Source: Fusobacterium sp. (lineage in GTDB: Bacteria > Cyanobacteriota > Vampirovibrionia > Gastranaerophilales > Gastranaerophilaceae). Taken from it: DNA of 64,000 bases. Positions within the stretch are counted from its first letter, which is position 1; each line of letters opens with the position of its first letter. The stretch spans positions 1 through 64,000 of the forward strand of contig JAMPIJ010000004.1 in assembly GCA_023662905.1 (NCBI GenBank). Direction: 5' to 3'. A program made the translations under genes and the position numbers. This document shows, piece by piece, positions 1 to 9,967 of this stretch. The notes under the pieces are model-generated. The model worked only from the letters and a program-made list of their open reading frames with translations. It searched no databases and was not told where the DNA came from.

Positions 1-53
1 GGTTGAGGAACTCCCCCCCCCCCTGTGGAAATCAATACGTTTTTCTTGTTCAT
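1..53 (-). CDS. Prepilin-like protein, 5' end only (copy A, poly-G leader)
   Basis: Only the first 17 codons are inside the window; the gene runs off the left edge. The minus strand from ATG at 53 reads MNKKNVLIST and then Gly codons from a run of 11 G. The Shine-Dalgarno AGAAAGGA lies about 7 nt before the ATG, as in the other prepilin genes here. The leader matches MNKKNVLSYA of the copy at 50998, and the bases after the tract (AGTTCCTCA) are identical to that copy. If the downstream frame is also the same, G11 puts this copy out of frame. The prepilin identity is inferred from these leader matches, since the conserved FTMAE region is not in the window. Confidence 0.7.
   Translation of the reverse strand, partial: MNKKNVLISTGGGGVPQ
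13..23 (-). repeat. Poly-G tract, 11 G (copy A)
   Basis: Eleven consecutive C on the plus strand, read as G in the leader of the partial prepilin gene. It occupies the same position, ten codons after the start, as the tracts at 2423, 50958 and 53604. It is a candidate slipped-strand phase-variation site. Confidence 0.85.
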
Positions 54-78
54 AAGTTCATCCTTTCTTTATAGACAT

Positions 79-107
79 ATTTTAAACCATTTTACAAGCG
101 CTGTCAA
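79..107 (-). promoter_or_regulatory. Promoter of prepilin copy A
   Basis: On the minus strand TTGACA (107-102) is followed after 17 bp by TAAAAT (84-79). This would start transcription near 72, ahead of the AGAAAGGA ribosome site. It overlaps the divergent rnc promoter. Confidence 0.6.
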
Positions 108-120
108 TTCATGCTATAAT
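91..120 (+). promoter_or_regulatory. rnc promoter, predicted leaderless transcript
   Basis: TTTACA (91-96), an 18-bp spacer and TATAAT (115-120) preceded by TGC, an extended -10. The start codon of rnc begins 6 nt after the -10 box, so the expected transcription start falls on the A of the ATG at 127. No Shine-Dalgarno is present or could fit. Confidence 0.6.
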
Positions 121-126
121 TCACCT

Positions 127-816
127 ATGGAAAGATTAGAAAAAATTTTTGGAATTAAACTCACCGACACGGAACTTTTTAAAAAAGCGCTTACTCACTC
201 ATCTTACACAAAAGAAAACAACCTGAACTTCACCGACTCATACGAACGACTTGAGTTCCTCGGCGACTCAGTGTTAAAACTTTTGACGTCCGACATTCTG
301 TTTGAGATGTATCCGGAGTTTCCTGAGGGTAAGTTATCAAAAATTCGCTCAATCGTTGTTTCTGACATGACGCTTGCCAAAATTTTCAAATCTTTCAACC
401 TCGAAGCATTACTTATCGTTTCAAAACACGACAAAAAACAGGGCTTAACGAAAAACGATTCCGTTTGTGCGTGCGCGTTCGAAGCGCTTCTCGGTGCATT
501 TTATCTCGAGGGGAAACTCAAACCTTTACGTAAGTTCCTTAAAAAAACGCTCAAACCTTATATCGAAGAGGTTAACGAACACTACATAAACTTCAACGCC
601 AAAGCACTTTTGCAGGAATACACTCAGGGCGTAAACAAAAAACTTCCGGTCTATACTGTGCTTGAAGAACAGGGGCCAGCACATAAAAAAAGTTTCACGG
701 TTCAAGTAACATTTAACGATGAAGTTTGCGGAATCGGAACCGGTTCAACAAAAAAAGAAGCCGAACAGAACGCTGCGACCGAAGCATGTAAAAAATTCAA
801 CGTGGAGGGGAATTAA
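127..816 (+). CDS. rnc: Ribonuclease III
   Basis: Double-strand-specific endoribonuclease for rRNA processing and mRNA turnover. The catalytic domain fills about residues 1-150 and has the signature ERLEFLGDSVL with the acidic metal-binding residues. A C-terminal double-stranded RNA-binding domain follows (about 158-225), with the GxGxSKKEA-like segment GIGTGSTKKEAEQNAA. The reading frame stays open back to 25, but ATG 127 fits the family start and sits 6 nt after a TATAAT box, so the mRNA is probably leaderless. The stop TAA overlaps the rpe start by one base, so the two genes are one operon. A mini-RNase III is also encoded, at 41206. Confidence 0.95.
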   Translation: MERLEKIFGIKLTDTELFKKALTHSSYTKENNLNFTDSYERLEFLGDSVLKLLTSDILFEMYPEFPEGKLSKIRSIVVSDMTLAKIFKSFNLEALLIVSKHDKKQGLTKNDSVCACAFEALLGAFYLEGKLKPLRKFLKKTLKPYIEEVNEHYINFNAKALLQEYTQGVNKKLPVYTVLEEQGPAHKKSFTVQVTFNDEVCGIGTGSTKKEAEQNAATEACKKFNVEGN

Positions 817-1457
817 TGATAGTTTCACCATCAATTTTATCAGCGGATTTTGCAAACCTTGAGCGCGACATAAAACTCGTAGAAGAAAACGGCGCGGATT
901 GGATTCACGTTGACGTAATGGACGGCCATTTTGTCCCGAACATCACAATCGGGATTCCTGTAACTGCAGCGCTCAAACGCGTTGCAACAAAACCGCTCGA
1001 TGTTCATTTGATGATAGAAAATCCTGAAAAATACGCCGAAGATTTCATCAAAGCCGGCGCTGACATTCTGACTTTCCACTACGAAGCAATGAAAAGTGAC
1101 GAAGAAGTTTTGGCACTAATTCGCGCGATCAAAAGTCACGGGGTTAAAGCAGGGCTTTCAATAAAACCCAAAACAAAACCAGAAAAAATCCTACCGTTTT
1201 TGAACGAAGTCGATTTATTATTAGTAATGACGGTTGAGCCGGGGTTTGGCGGTCAAAAGTTTATGCCTGACTGCGCAGAAAAGATTAAAACAATCCGTGC
1301 AAACGCCCCTGAAAGCCTGATTGTACAGGTTGACGGTGGAATCAACGCAGATACAGGGCGGATTTGTAGAGATTTTGGTGCGAACTCTCTAGTTGCGGGT
1401 AACTACATCTACAAATCCGCCGACATCAAATCTGCGATTAAATCGTTAAAAGCTTAA
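816..1457 (+). CDS. rpe: Ribulose-phosphate 3-epimerase
   Basis: Interconverts ribulose 5-phosphate and xylulose 5-phosphate in the pentose phosphate pathway. The 213-residue TIM barrel is full length: it starts with SPSILSADF, carries the metal and catalytic residues in HVDVMDGHFVPN and DVHLMI, and has the phosphate-binding MTVEPGFGGQKF and VDGGIN segments. It is translationally coupled to rnc through the overlap TAATG. Its 3' end overlaps the convergent prepilin gene by 4 bp, with no terminator visible between them. Confidence 0.96.
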   Translation: MIVSPSILSADFANLERDIKLVEENGADWIHVDVMDGHFVPNITIGIPVTAALKRVATKPLDVHLMIENPEKYAEDFIKAGADILTFHYEAMKSDEEVLALIRAIKSHGVKAGLSIKPKTKPEKILPFLNEVDLLLVMTVEPGFGGQKFMPDCAEKIKTIRANAPESLIVQVDGGINADTGRICRDFGANSLVAGNYIYKSADIKSAIKSLKA

Positions 1458-2463
1458 CGCTGAACACACAATGCGCTCCAACCTGCAGTCGGAGCTGGCA
1501 CACGGTATTGCAATAAAGAACTTACAACAACCCAGTTTGCAGGTGTAGCACTATAGGATACAACTCTTTTGGTTGATGTAAACAAGTGTCCGATCAAACC
1601 AAAGAATTCTTTATTCAAAGCAACTGAAAGGGTTTCCTCTTTCGTCGGGATTCTATAATCGGCTTTTGTATGCTCCGTACATGCAGCGCCGGCATTTGCG
1701 GATGTAACGTTACTTACCGTGGTTCTAAACGGAATAGGCGCAACGACAACGGAATCTGTCGGATAAAATATTGTCATTACACCAATATCTTTTCCTACCG
1801 TATTAGGGCCTTTTGTTCCATTCAGATCATAAACCATATTTACGCAAACCTTAGGTTGTGCGTTATAATCCCAAGTCTCACCCATATTTGAAACACAGGT
1901 TGGATTGTAAAATAACAAAATACTTTCGCCATTTTGTGTTTCAAAAGCAGCTGCCTTTGTTTTCAACGCCTTATACGTTATAGAATTATAGCCGCTTGGA
2001 TCGCTTGCCGAAATCATTGCGGTGTTCAATTCATCCATTGCAAGCGGCATATCTTTTTTCGTACCCTGCAAATTTACGAATGTAGAATTTATACCGCAAT
2101 CAGCAGTATGTTCGGAATCGCAAATATTATTAATTTTCAAAACTTTAGACAACCCGCTTGTAATAAAAGTTTCAGCGACGTTATCTTCGGAAATAGTTTG
2201 CGAACCGCTTGCGTCAATTGTTCCGCTAAGAGTTCCGAACCCGTTCAGCGAAGGCATTAAAGCTATCGCCTGTGAAAATCTCGCGTAAAGTGCTTTTCGC
2301 TGAGTATTCCAAGTTCGTTCGTTAATGTTTCCGGTCAAAGACGGCAGCGTTATCGCTGCAACAACACCAATAATTGTTAATGACAGGAGTATCTCAGCCA
2401 TTGTAAAGGCACCTAAAAGAGGCCCCCCCCCCCTGATAAAGTTAATACATTTCTTTGTTTCAT
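1454..2463 (-). CDS. Phase-variable prepilin-like protein (copy B), tract out of frame
   Basis: Type IV pilin/pseudopilin-like protein. After the leader comes A|FTMAEILLSLTIIG, the prepilin peptidase site with Glu at +5 and the N-terminal hydrophobic helix. Later blocks shared with the copies at 49950 and 52494 are ERTWNTQRKALYARFSQAIA, the KAAAFET segment and DLNGTKGPNTVGKDIG. A variable C-terminal part begins near YRIPTKEE and resembles DUF1566-type domains. The start is taken as ATG 2463 (MKQRNVLTLS) because AGAAAGGAT lies about 8 nt upstream and the leader matches the other copies. From there G11 leads to TAG after GGGGLF, so this copy reads as OFF. An open frame from ATG 2473 bypasses this, but that ATG overlaps the ribosome site. 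Confidence 0.85.
2423..2433 (-). repeat. Poly-G tract, 11 G (copy B)
   Basis: Eleven G on the coding strand of the prepilin leader. From the SD-supported start at 2463 the mature region is in frame only when the run is a multiple of three; 11 gives a premature TAG. The tract lies upstream of the predicted leader cleavage site. Confidence 0.9.
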
Positions 2464-2491
2464 ATTTTTCCATCCTTTCTTTTATACCGTT

Positions 2492-2520
2492 ATTATGTAC
2501 TATGTTTCAATTCATGTCAA
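2492..2520 (-). promoter_or_regulatory. Promoter of prepilin copy B
   Basis: TTGACA (2520-2515), a 17-bp spacer and CATAAT (2497-2492). The spacer shares TGAAAC and GTA with the promoter of copy D at 53722. The predicted transcript start is near 2485, 12 nt upstream of ATG 2473. Confidence 0.7.
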
Positions 2521-2562
2521 GTGTAACATTTCTTTGTAAAATTAGCCCAAATCTCTTGTTTG

Positions 2563-2571
2563 TGCTATAAT
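2563..2571 (+). promoter_or_regulatory. gyrB promoter, extended -10
   Basis: TGC followed by TATAAT (2566-2571), with no good -35. The leader that follows contains AGGGAG about 9 nt before the gyrB ATG. It lies back to back with the prepilin copy B promoter. Confidence 0.5.
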
Positions 2572-2589
2572 TCAGGTATATAGAATTAG

Positions 2590-5103
<2,514 letters not shown>

Positions 5104-5123
5104 AGAAAGAAGGCGAAAACAAA

Positions 5124-5849
5124 ATGTCAGTAAAAGAACAAACAGAAAAAGACATCGTTACCCAATTAAACAGTATGAAAAAGGGAAGTACAATGAGAAA
5201 ACAGTTAATCTTTTTAGGCCCGCCGGCTTGCGGAAAAGGTACCCAAACCAACAAACTGGCTGACTATCTGAACTTGCCTCACGTTGACACAGGTTCATTA
5301 CTAAGAGCAGAAATCAAAGGTCAAACACCAAACGGAATCGTTGCAAAATCATTCATTGATAAAGGTCAATTAGTTCCAGTGGAACTCGTTGCATCAATTA
5401 TCAAAGACAGATTATCTCAAGAAGACTGCCAACACGGCTACATCTTGGATGGTTTCCCAAGAAGCCTTGAACAAGCAGAAGCGTTAGAAAAAATGAACGC
5501 TGAAATCAATGGCACAGACGGTTCTGACTTTAGAGCAATTTATTTTGATTTAGATCAGGAAGTTTTAATTTCCCGTATCGTAAACCGTCGTTCTTGTTCA
5601 GTTTGCGGCGAAATTTATAATATTAAATTCCACCCGACAAAAGTTGAGGGCGTTTGCGACAAATGCGGCGGCGAGTTAACTCAAAGAAAAGATGACAACG
5701 AAGAAACCGCAAAAGCGCGTTTTGAAACATATTTCCGCGAAACCGCTCCGTTGATTGACTTCTACAAAAACAAAGGAGTTTTAAGAACAATCAACGCAAA
5801 CGGATCAATCGACGAAGTCTGGGAAAGACTCTTAGAAGTTATCAAATAA
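5124..5849 (+). CDS. adk: Adenylate kinase (zinc-lid type)
   Basis: Interconverts ATP and AMP with 2 ADP. The P-loop GPPACGKGTQ is slightly unusual, with AC where GA is common. The AMP-binding DGFPRSLEQA is present. The LID domain carries a CxxC...CxxC zinc site (CSVCGEIYN and CDKCGGEL), as in long bacterial forms. ATG 5124 follows AGAAGGCG and adds about 23 residues before the usual family start; ATG 5193 (MRKQLIFLGPP) matches the family better and has GGGAAG upstream, so it may be the true start. It lies 20 bp after gyrB and ends at a strong terminator. Confidence 0.93.
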   Translation: MSVKEQTEKDIVTQLNSMKKGSTMRKQLIFLGPPACGKGTQTNKLADYLNLPHVDTGSLLRAEIKGQTPNGIVAKSFIDKGQLVPVELVASIIKDRLSQEDCQHGYILDGFPRSLEQAEALEKMNAEINGTDGSDFRAIYFDLDQEVLISRIVNRRSCSVCGEIYNIKFHPTKVEGVCDKCGGELTQRKDDNEETAKARFETYFRETAPLIDFYKNKGVLRTINANGSIDEVWERLLEVIK

Positions 5850-5850
5850 A

Positions 5851-5878
5851 AAAGAGGGCATAAGCCCTCTTTTTTTTT
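5851..5878. terminator. Bidirectional terminator between adk and nadE
   Basis: A 9-bp stem AAAGAGGGC / GCCCTCTTT with loop ATAA, followed by a T run on the plus strand. An A run on the other side lets it serve the convergent nadE operon too. Confidence 0.9.
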
Positions 5879-7292
5879 AATATAAACCCTGTACAATCGG
5901 TAAATTTATACCGCTTAAAAACGAACGTTCTGTTAGACGAACGCCTAAACAACATTGTTTACGCTTGAATTGTGCGCGATAAATTTTTCTGACGGTTTCT
6001 TTTACGAGTTCACGATCATATTTTTTACCGATTTCGTCGATAGAAAGATTTTGTTCCAAATACATTTCGATAATATCATCCAAAACCGCGTATTCAGGCA
6101 GACTGTCCTGATCCTTTTGGTTTGGTCGAAGTTCGGCAGACGGCGCTTTGTCAATAATCGCCTGCGGAATAACTTCACCATCATGGTTGATGTAGTTTGA
6201 AACCTTATAAACATTCGTTTTTGTAAGGTCAGCGATTAAATTCAAGCCGCCGCATAAATCGCCGTAAAGGGTTCCGTAACCCATTGCCGCTTCTGATTTG
6301 TTGCCGGTTGAAAGAAGCAAATAATTCTCGCGGTTAGAATAGAACATCAAAATAAGTCCGCGCAAACGCGCTTGAAGATTTTCTTCAGCCAAATCGTGTT
6401 TACGAACTTTCGCAACATCAGACATGAATTCATTAAACAACGGAGTAATCGGCTGGGTTGCAGTTTTAATGCCGAGATTTTTGGCGAGTTCAAGAGAGTC
6501 GTCGACACTTCCTTGAGAAGAAAACATGCTAGGCATCAAAACACCAAAAACATTATTTTTACCGAGCGCCTGAACCGCAAGTGCAGCTGTCAGGGCGCTG
6601 TCGATTCCGCCGGAAAGCCCGAGAATAACTTTTTTGAACCCTGTGTTTTCGCAGTATTCACGGAGCGCAAAGGTCGTTACATCAACGATTTGTTTTTCTA
6701 TTGGCTCAAAATCAGGAATAATTGTTTTCTTGAAATCCACAACTGCAACAGATTCTTCGCAAAGAGGGCCGAAGAAAACGAGTTCGTTGTCGGCGTTTTT
6801 AGCGAAGCTTCCCCCGCAGAAAATCTTTTCATCTGCCATTCCGACGCTGTTCACAAACACGAAATCGCAATGCGGCTCAATAGAATCCATAAATTCCTCA
6901 ATAGAATTCATTGTATAATAACGGTTGTGCGCCAAGATGTACAAATCACATTCCACATCGTCCTCAAATGTATCTGAAACATAAACCTTTTTGCCTTTAA
7001 TATCGTACAAACCGAGTTCGTCAGGTTCTACAAATTCGCCGCTATGGAAAAGAACATCGCCGATGAAAACGAATTTTTCGCCAACACGCGCCGCGATTTT
7101 TTCGTAAAAATCACCCTCGCGTTTGGCTGCGCGTTCGTCCAAAATCAAATCTTTCCCGCCGCAGCTTGCCAGATCATACTGCGGGAATACAACGATATCA
7201 GTCTTTGCCTCTTCTAATTTATCAAAAACTGTTTTAAGATTGAACGCGAAATCCGCGACTTTAACTCTACTTTGTACAACTGTTATTTTCAT
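5877..7292 (-). CDS. nadE: NAD+ synthetase with degenerate glutaminase domain
   Basis: Amidates nicotinic acid adenine dinucleotide to NAD+. The C-terminal synthetase domain is intact, with the ATP-pyrophosphatase loop SGGIDS at residues 227-232. The N-terminal 190 residues are recognisably nitrilase/glutaminase-like (ends FVNSVGMADEKIF and GGSFAKNADNEL), but the catalytic triad appears lost. FPE has become FPQ (Gln38), the loop that normally carries the Lys is deleted, and the Cys of the ICEDxW-type strand is replaced near VYVSDTF (Ser106). At 471 residues it is shorter than glutamine-dependent enzymes (about 540-580). It may use free ammonia or a partner glutaminase. It is the last gene of the murC operon. 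Confidence 0.9.
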   Translation of the reverse strand: MKITVVQSRVKVADFAFNLKTVFDKLEEAKTDIVVFPQYDLASCGGKDLILDERAAKREGDFYEKIAARVGEKFVFIGDVLFHSGEFVEPDELGLYDIKGKKVYVSDTFEDDVECDLYILAHNRYYTMNSIEEFMDSIEPHCDFVFVNSVGMADEKIFCGGSFAKNADNELVFFGPLCEESVAVVDFKKTIIPDFEPIEKQIVDVTTFALREYCENTGFKKVILGLSGGIDSALTAALAVQALGKNNVFGVLMPSMFSSQGSVDDSLELAKNLGIKTATQPITPLFNEFMSDVAKVRKHDLAEENLQARLRGLILMFYSNRENYLLLSTGNKSEAAMGYGTLYGDLCGGLNLIADLTKTNVYKVSNYINHDGEVIPQAIIDKAPSAELRPNQKDQDSLPEYAVLDDIIEMYLEQNLSIDEIGKKYDRELVKETVRKIYRAQFKRKQCCLGVRLTERSFLSGINLPIVQGLY

Positions 7293-7296
7293 AGTT

Positions 7297-8151
7297 TTAC
7301 TCCAATTTTAAATAAGGATCTTTCCACCTTAAATCTAAATATTTTATGCGTACATCCATAAGTTTAATTTCCGGCAGGATGGCTGTCAAGCGTTGAACTC
7401 TTTCAAACGCAGAATCGTCGAGTTTTCCGAGTCGAATTTTTATGGACGAAATTTTGACAAACACATCGTCAGGGTTTCGGTAATCAATATACTCAACGCT
7501 TTCTTTAGAACAGGTTTCGACGTATTTGGCGAATCTCAAAAGTTCATCGACATTCTCTTTTTTCCAATCGTGGTAGGCATCGTTTTTGTAGCCGGTGGAT
7601 AGAATATTTAGAGTGTGGAAATTTGCGATATAAGGCGCATATTCTTTGCCCACAAGGGTTCCGTCCTGCGTAAAGTACGCAAACGGCTGGCTGGTAACAT
7701 CCGGAATCACCGAAATCACAGGGATTCGCTCTTTAAAGATAAAATCCATACGCGCAGGGAAAACATAACGTCTGATATAAACATCCTCGACCGGCGGAAG
7801 CGTGAGGAGGATTTTTTTCAACTCATCGGTTTTTTGCATAAAAATCGGCAAATGTTCAGGCTCAAACCCGCTCAAAAGTGTATATGCTTTTTCAGTCGGA
7901 ACAATTCTGTTATTAATCAGCCTGATTACTTCCGTGTCAGAAGTTGCAAACGCGTCAGGTGAAATATAGAGTGCCGGAAGTTTCACAAAATAATAAACTC
8001 CCGCAATCAAAAGCGAACTCAAAATGAAACGACAAAACGTATGCACGTGTTTAAGGCTGTTTTGTTTTCCACGCACACGACGCTGACGCAGGCGTTTTTT
8101 AACCTCGCGCTCGTGACTTTCTATATCAAACTCTTGCATTTCATCGCTCAT
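7297..8151 (-). CDS. ftsQ: Cell division protein FtsQ/DivIB
   Basis: Bitopic divisome protein that links early and late division proteins with septal wall synthesis. It has a basic cytoplasmic N-terminus (residues 1-38) and one membrane helix around 40-60 (FILSSLLIAGVYYFV). A periplasmic POTRA-like region follows and the protein ends DLRWKDPYLKLE, typical of the FtsQ beta domain. Sequence similarity is weak, so position directly after murC-murB-ddl supports the call strongly. Its ATG overlaps the ddl stop by one base. Confidence 0.85.
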   Translation of the reverse strand: MSDEMQEFDIESHEREVKKRLRQRRVRGKQNSLKHVHTFCRFILSSLLIAGVYYFVKLPALYISPDAFATSDTEVIRLINNRIVPTEKAYTLLSGFEPEHLPIFMQKTDELKKILLTLPPVEDVYIRRYVFPARMDFIFKERIPVISVIPDVTSQPFAYFTQDGTLVGKEYAPYIANFHTLNILSTGYKNDAYHDWKKENVDELLRFAKYVETCSKESVEYIDYRNPDDVFVKISSIKIRLGKLDDSAFERVQRLTAILPEIKLMDVRIKYLDLRWKDPYLKLE

Positions 8152-9092
8152 TATTTGTTTAACCCTGCACTTTTTAAGATTAGTAACACAAGATTGTCGT
8201 AGTCGATTCCCATAACATCAGACTGCGCCGGAAGATCGCTTGTTTCGGTCATTCCAGGGCTGGTGTTGATTTCAAGGATATATGGAATATCATCAACGAT
8301 TAAAAAGTCAACGCGTGAAACTCCACTGCAACCGACGGTTTCGTAAGCTTTAACCGCAAGCGCTTTAACCCGCGCGGTCATTTCTTCTGACAACTCTGCC
8401 GGAAGAATAAATTCTGTCATACCTTTGGTATATTTTGCTTCATAGTCATACCATTCGTTTTTCGGACGAAGTTCAAGGATTTCGGTTGCGAACGGAACGC
8501 CGTCACGCTCAAGAACGCCAACAGTCGTGCCGATTCCCACCAAATATTCCTCGATTAAAACATCGTTATTGAATTTGCTTGCTTCTGCATAAGCCGCTTC
8601 AAGTTCTTCTCTTTTGTTAACTTTTGTCATGCCAAAACTTGAACCCTCGCAAACAGGTTTTGTGATAAGCGGATATTTCAAGTCTTTTGTTTTTTCCATA
8701 ACATCTTCGCCTTTGCGAACAAAAACGGATTTTATCAACGGGATTTCGCCAGAAGCCGCGAGCATTCTTTTGGTGTATTCCTTGTTCATACAAACCGCGC
8801 TCGCCATAACGCCACAGCCAGTGTAAGGAATTTTAAGGATTTCCAAAATCCCCTGAATGCAGCCATCTTCGCCATACTTACCGTGAAGCGCGTTGTATGC
8901 TATATCAAATTTACCGTCTTTTAAAGTTTGAGCGATATTTTCATCAACAACGACGAGTTGCGCGTTTTTGAACCCCAAACGTTGAAGCGCGTCAAAACAA
9001 CCTTTACCTGAACGCATTGAAACTTCGCGCTCAGAAGACATTCCGCCGCAAAGAACTGCTATTTTTGCGTCTTTTGATATAACATTTTGCAT
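8151..9092 (-). CDS. ddl: D-alanine--D-alanine ligase
   Basis: ATP-grasp ligase that makes the D-Ala-D-Ala dipeptide for peptidoglycan precursors. Motifs seen are GGMSSEREVSMRSG near the N-terminus, HGKYGEDG, the ATP-grasp segment KPVCEGSSFGMTKV, and the metal-binding EINTSPGMTETS. Its 313 residues are normal. The start at 9092 lies inside the murB 3' end (34-bp overlap), preceded by GAGAGGAA, so translation is probably coupled. Confidence 0.95.
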   Translation of the reverse strand: MQNVISKDAKIAVLCGGMSSEREVSMRSGKGCFDALQRLGFKNAQLVVVDENIAQTLKDGKFDIAYNALHGKYGEDGCIQGILEILKIPYTGCGVMASAVCMNKEYTKRMLAASGEIPLIKSVFVRKGEDVMEKTKDLKYPLITKPVCEGSSFGMTKVNKREELEAAYAEASKFNNDVLIEEYLVGIGTTVGVLERDGVPFATEILELRPKNEWYDYEAKYTKGMTEFILPAELSEEMTARVKALAVKAYETVGCSGVSRVDFLIVDDIPYILEINTSPGMTETSDLPAQSDVMGIDYDNLVLLILKSAGLNK

Positions 9093-9967
9093 AATTCTTC
9101 CTCTCTTTTATTGTTATCGCCAAGATAAATTATCTCCGGCTCAAGTTTTATTCCAAAATTTTCTTCAACTGCACGGTGCATCTTTGCCATTAATTCAAGG
9201 ACATCAAGCGAAGTTCCGCCACTTGGATTAACGATAAAATTCGCGTGATTTTCCCAAACTTTCACGCCGCCCTGTTCCATATTTTTTACGCCGCAGTCAT
9301 CAAGAAGTTTTCCGGCAGAATTCCCGAGCGGGTTTTTAAAAATACTTCCGCAGTTTGGAAGGCTTAATAATGGCTGGTGTGAACGACGGAATTCCAGACA
9401 GGACGCCATTCTTGCCTCAACTTTTTCAACGCCGATTTCTTCGAGTTCAAACTCGGCACTCAGGACTTTTATATTTTTTTCCTGACAGATTGATGAGCGG
9501 TAGCCGAACCTCATTTTCTCTTTTGTAAGTTCAAAAACGCCACGTTCTGCACTGTAGCAACGGGCTTTTATAAAGTTATCAGAAATCGCCTGACCGTTCG
9601 CCGAAGCGTTCATAAAGACTTCACCGCCGACAGCCCCGGGGAAACCTATCATAAATTCCAACCCGCCAAGCCCTGCTTTTGCAACTGTTTGCGCTAATTT
9701 CTGGCCTTTTACCCCACAATCTGCAACCACACGGGTTCCATCGATTGAAATATTGTTCATTTTAGAAGTTAAAACAACCGCACCGGAATAACCGTCCTCC
9801 GAAATTAAAACGTTAGAAATGTTTCCAAGCACCACAGCCGCAGGCTCTTTGGCCATAACTTCAACAAACTCTGCCTCTGTTTCAGGGAAATAAACGCGCG
9901 CAATCCGCCCGCCAATCTTAAAACTGGTAAGTTTTTTTATCTCAAAATTTTCTTCTCTAATTACCAA
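9059..9967 (-). CDS. murB: UDP-N-acetylenolpyruvoylglucosamine reductase
   Basis: FAD-dependent enzyme that reduces enolpyruvyl-UDP-GlcNAc to UDP-MurNAc. Visible motifs are TSFKIGGRI (FAD domain), IGFPGAVGGEVFMNA, RFGYRSS and the C-terminal LLDDCGVKNMEQGGVKVWENHANFIVN-type block with SCGSIFKNP-like SLPNCGSIFKNP. The start appears to be TTG at 9967, with AAGGAG about 10 nt upstream; no ATG is nearby. It overlaps the murC 3' end by 11 bp. Confidence 0.94.
   Translation of the reverse strand: MVIREENFEIKKLTSFKIGGRIARVYFPETEAEFVEVMAKEPAAVVLGNISNVLISEDGYSGAVVLTSKMNNISIDGTRVVADCGVKGQKLAQTVAKAGLGGLEFMIGFPGAVGGEVFMNASANGQAISDNFIKARCYSAERGVFELTKEKMRFGYRSSICQEKNIKVLSAEFELEEIGVEKVEARMASCLEFRRSHQPLLSLPNCGSIFKNPLGNSAGKLLDDCGVKNMEQGGVKVWENHANFIVNPSGGTSLDVLELMAKMHRAVEENFGIKLEPEIIYLGDNNKREEELCKMLYQKTQK

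Noticed and set aside
2521-2545. TGTAAC...TGTAAA pair upstream of gyrB as another HLR1 site
   Set aside because: The half-sites are 13 bp apart, not the 10-bp period required, and the flanks do not fit the consensus.
6372-6977. 201-residue open frame on the plus strand inside nadE
   Set aside because: Shadow frame of a clear NadE on the other strand; no recognisable motif or start site.
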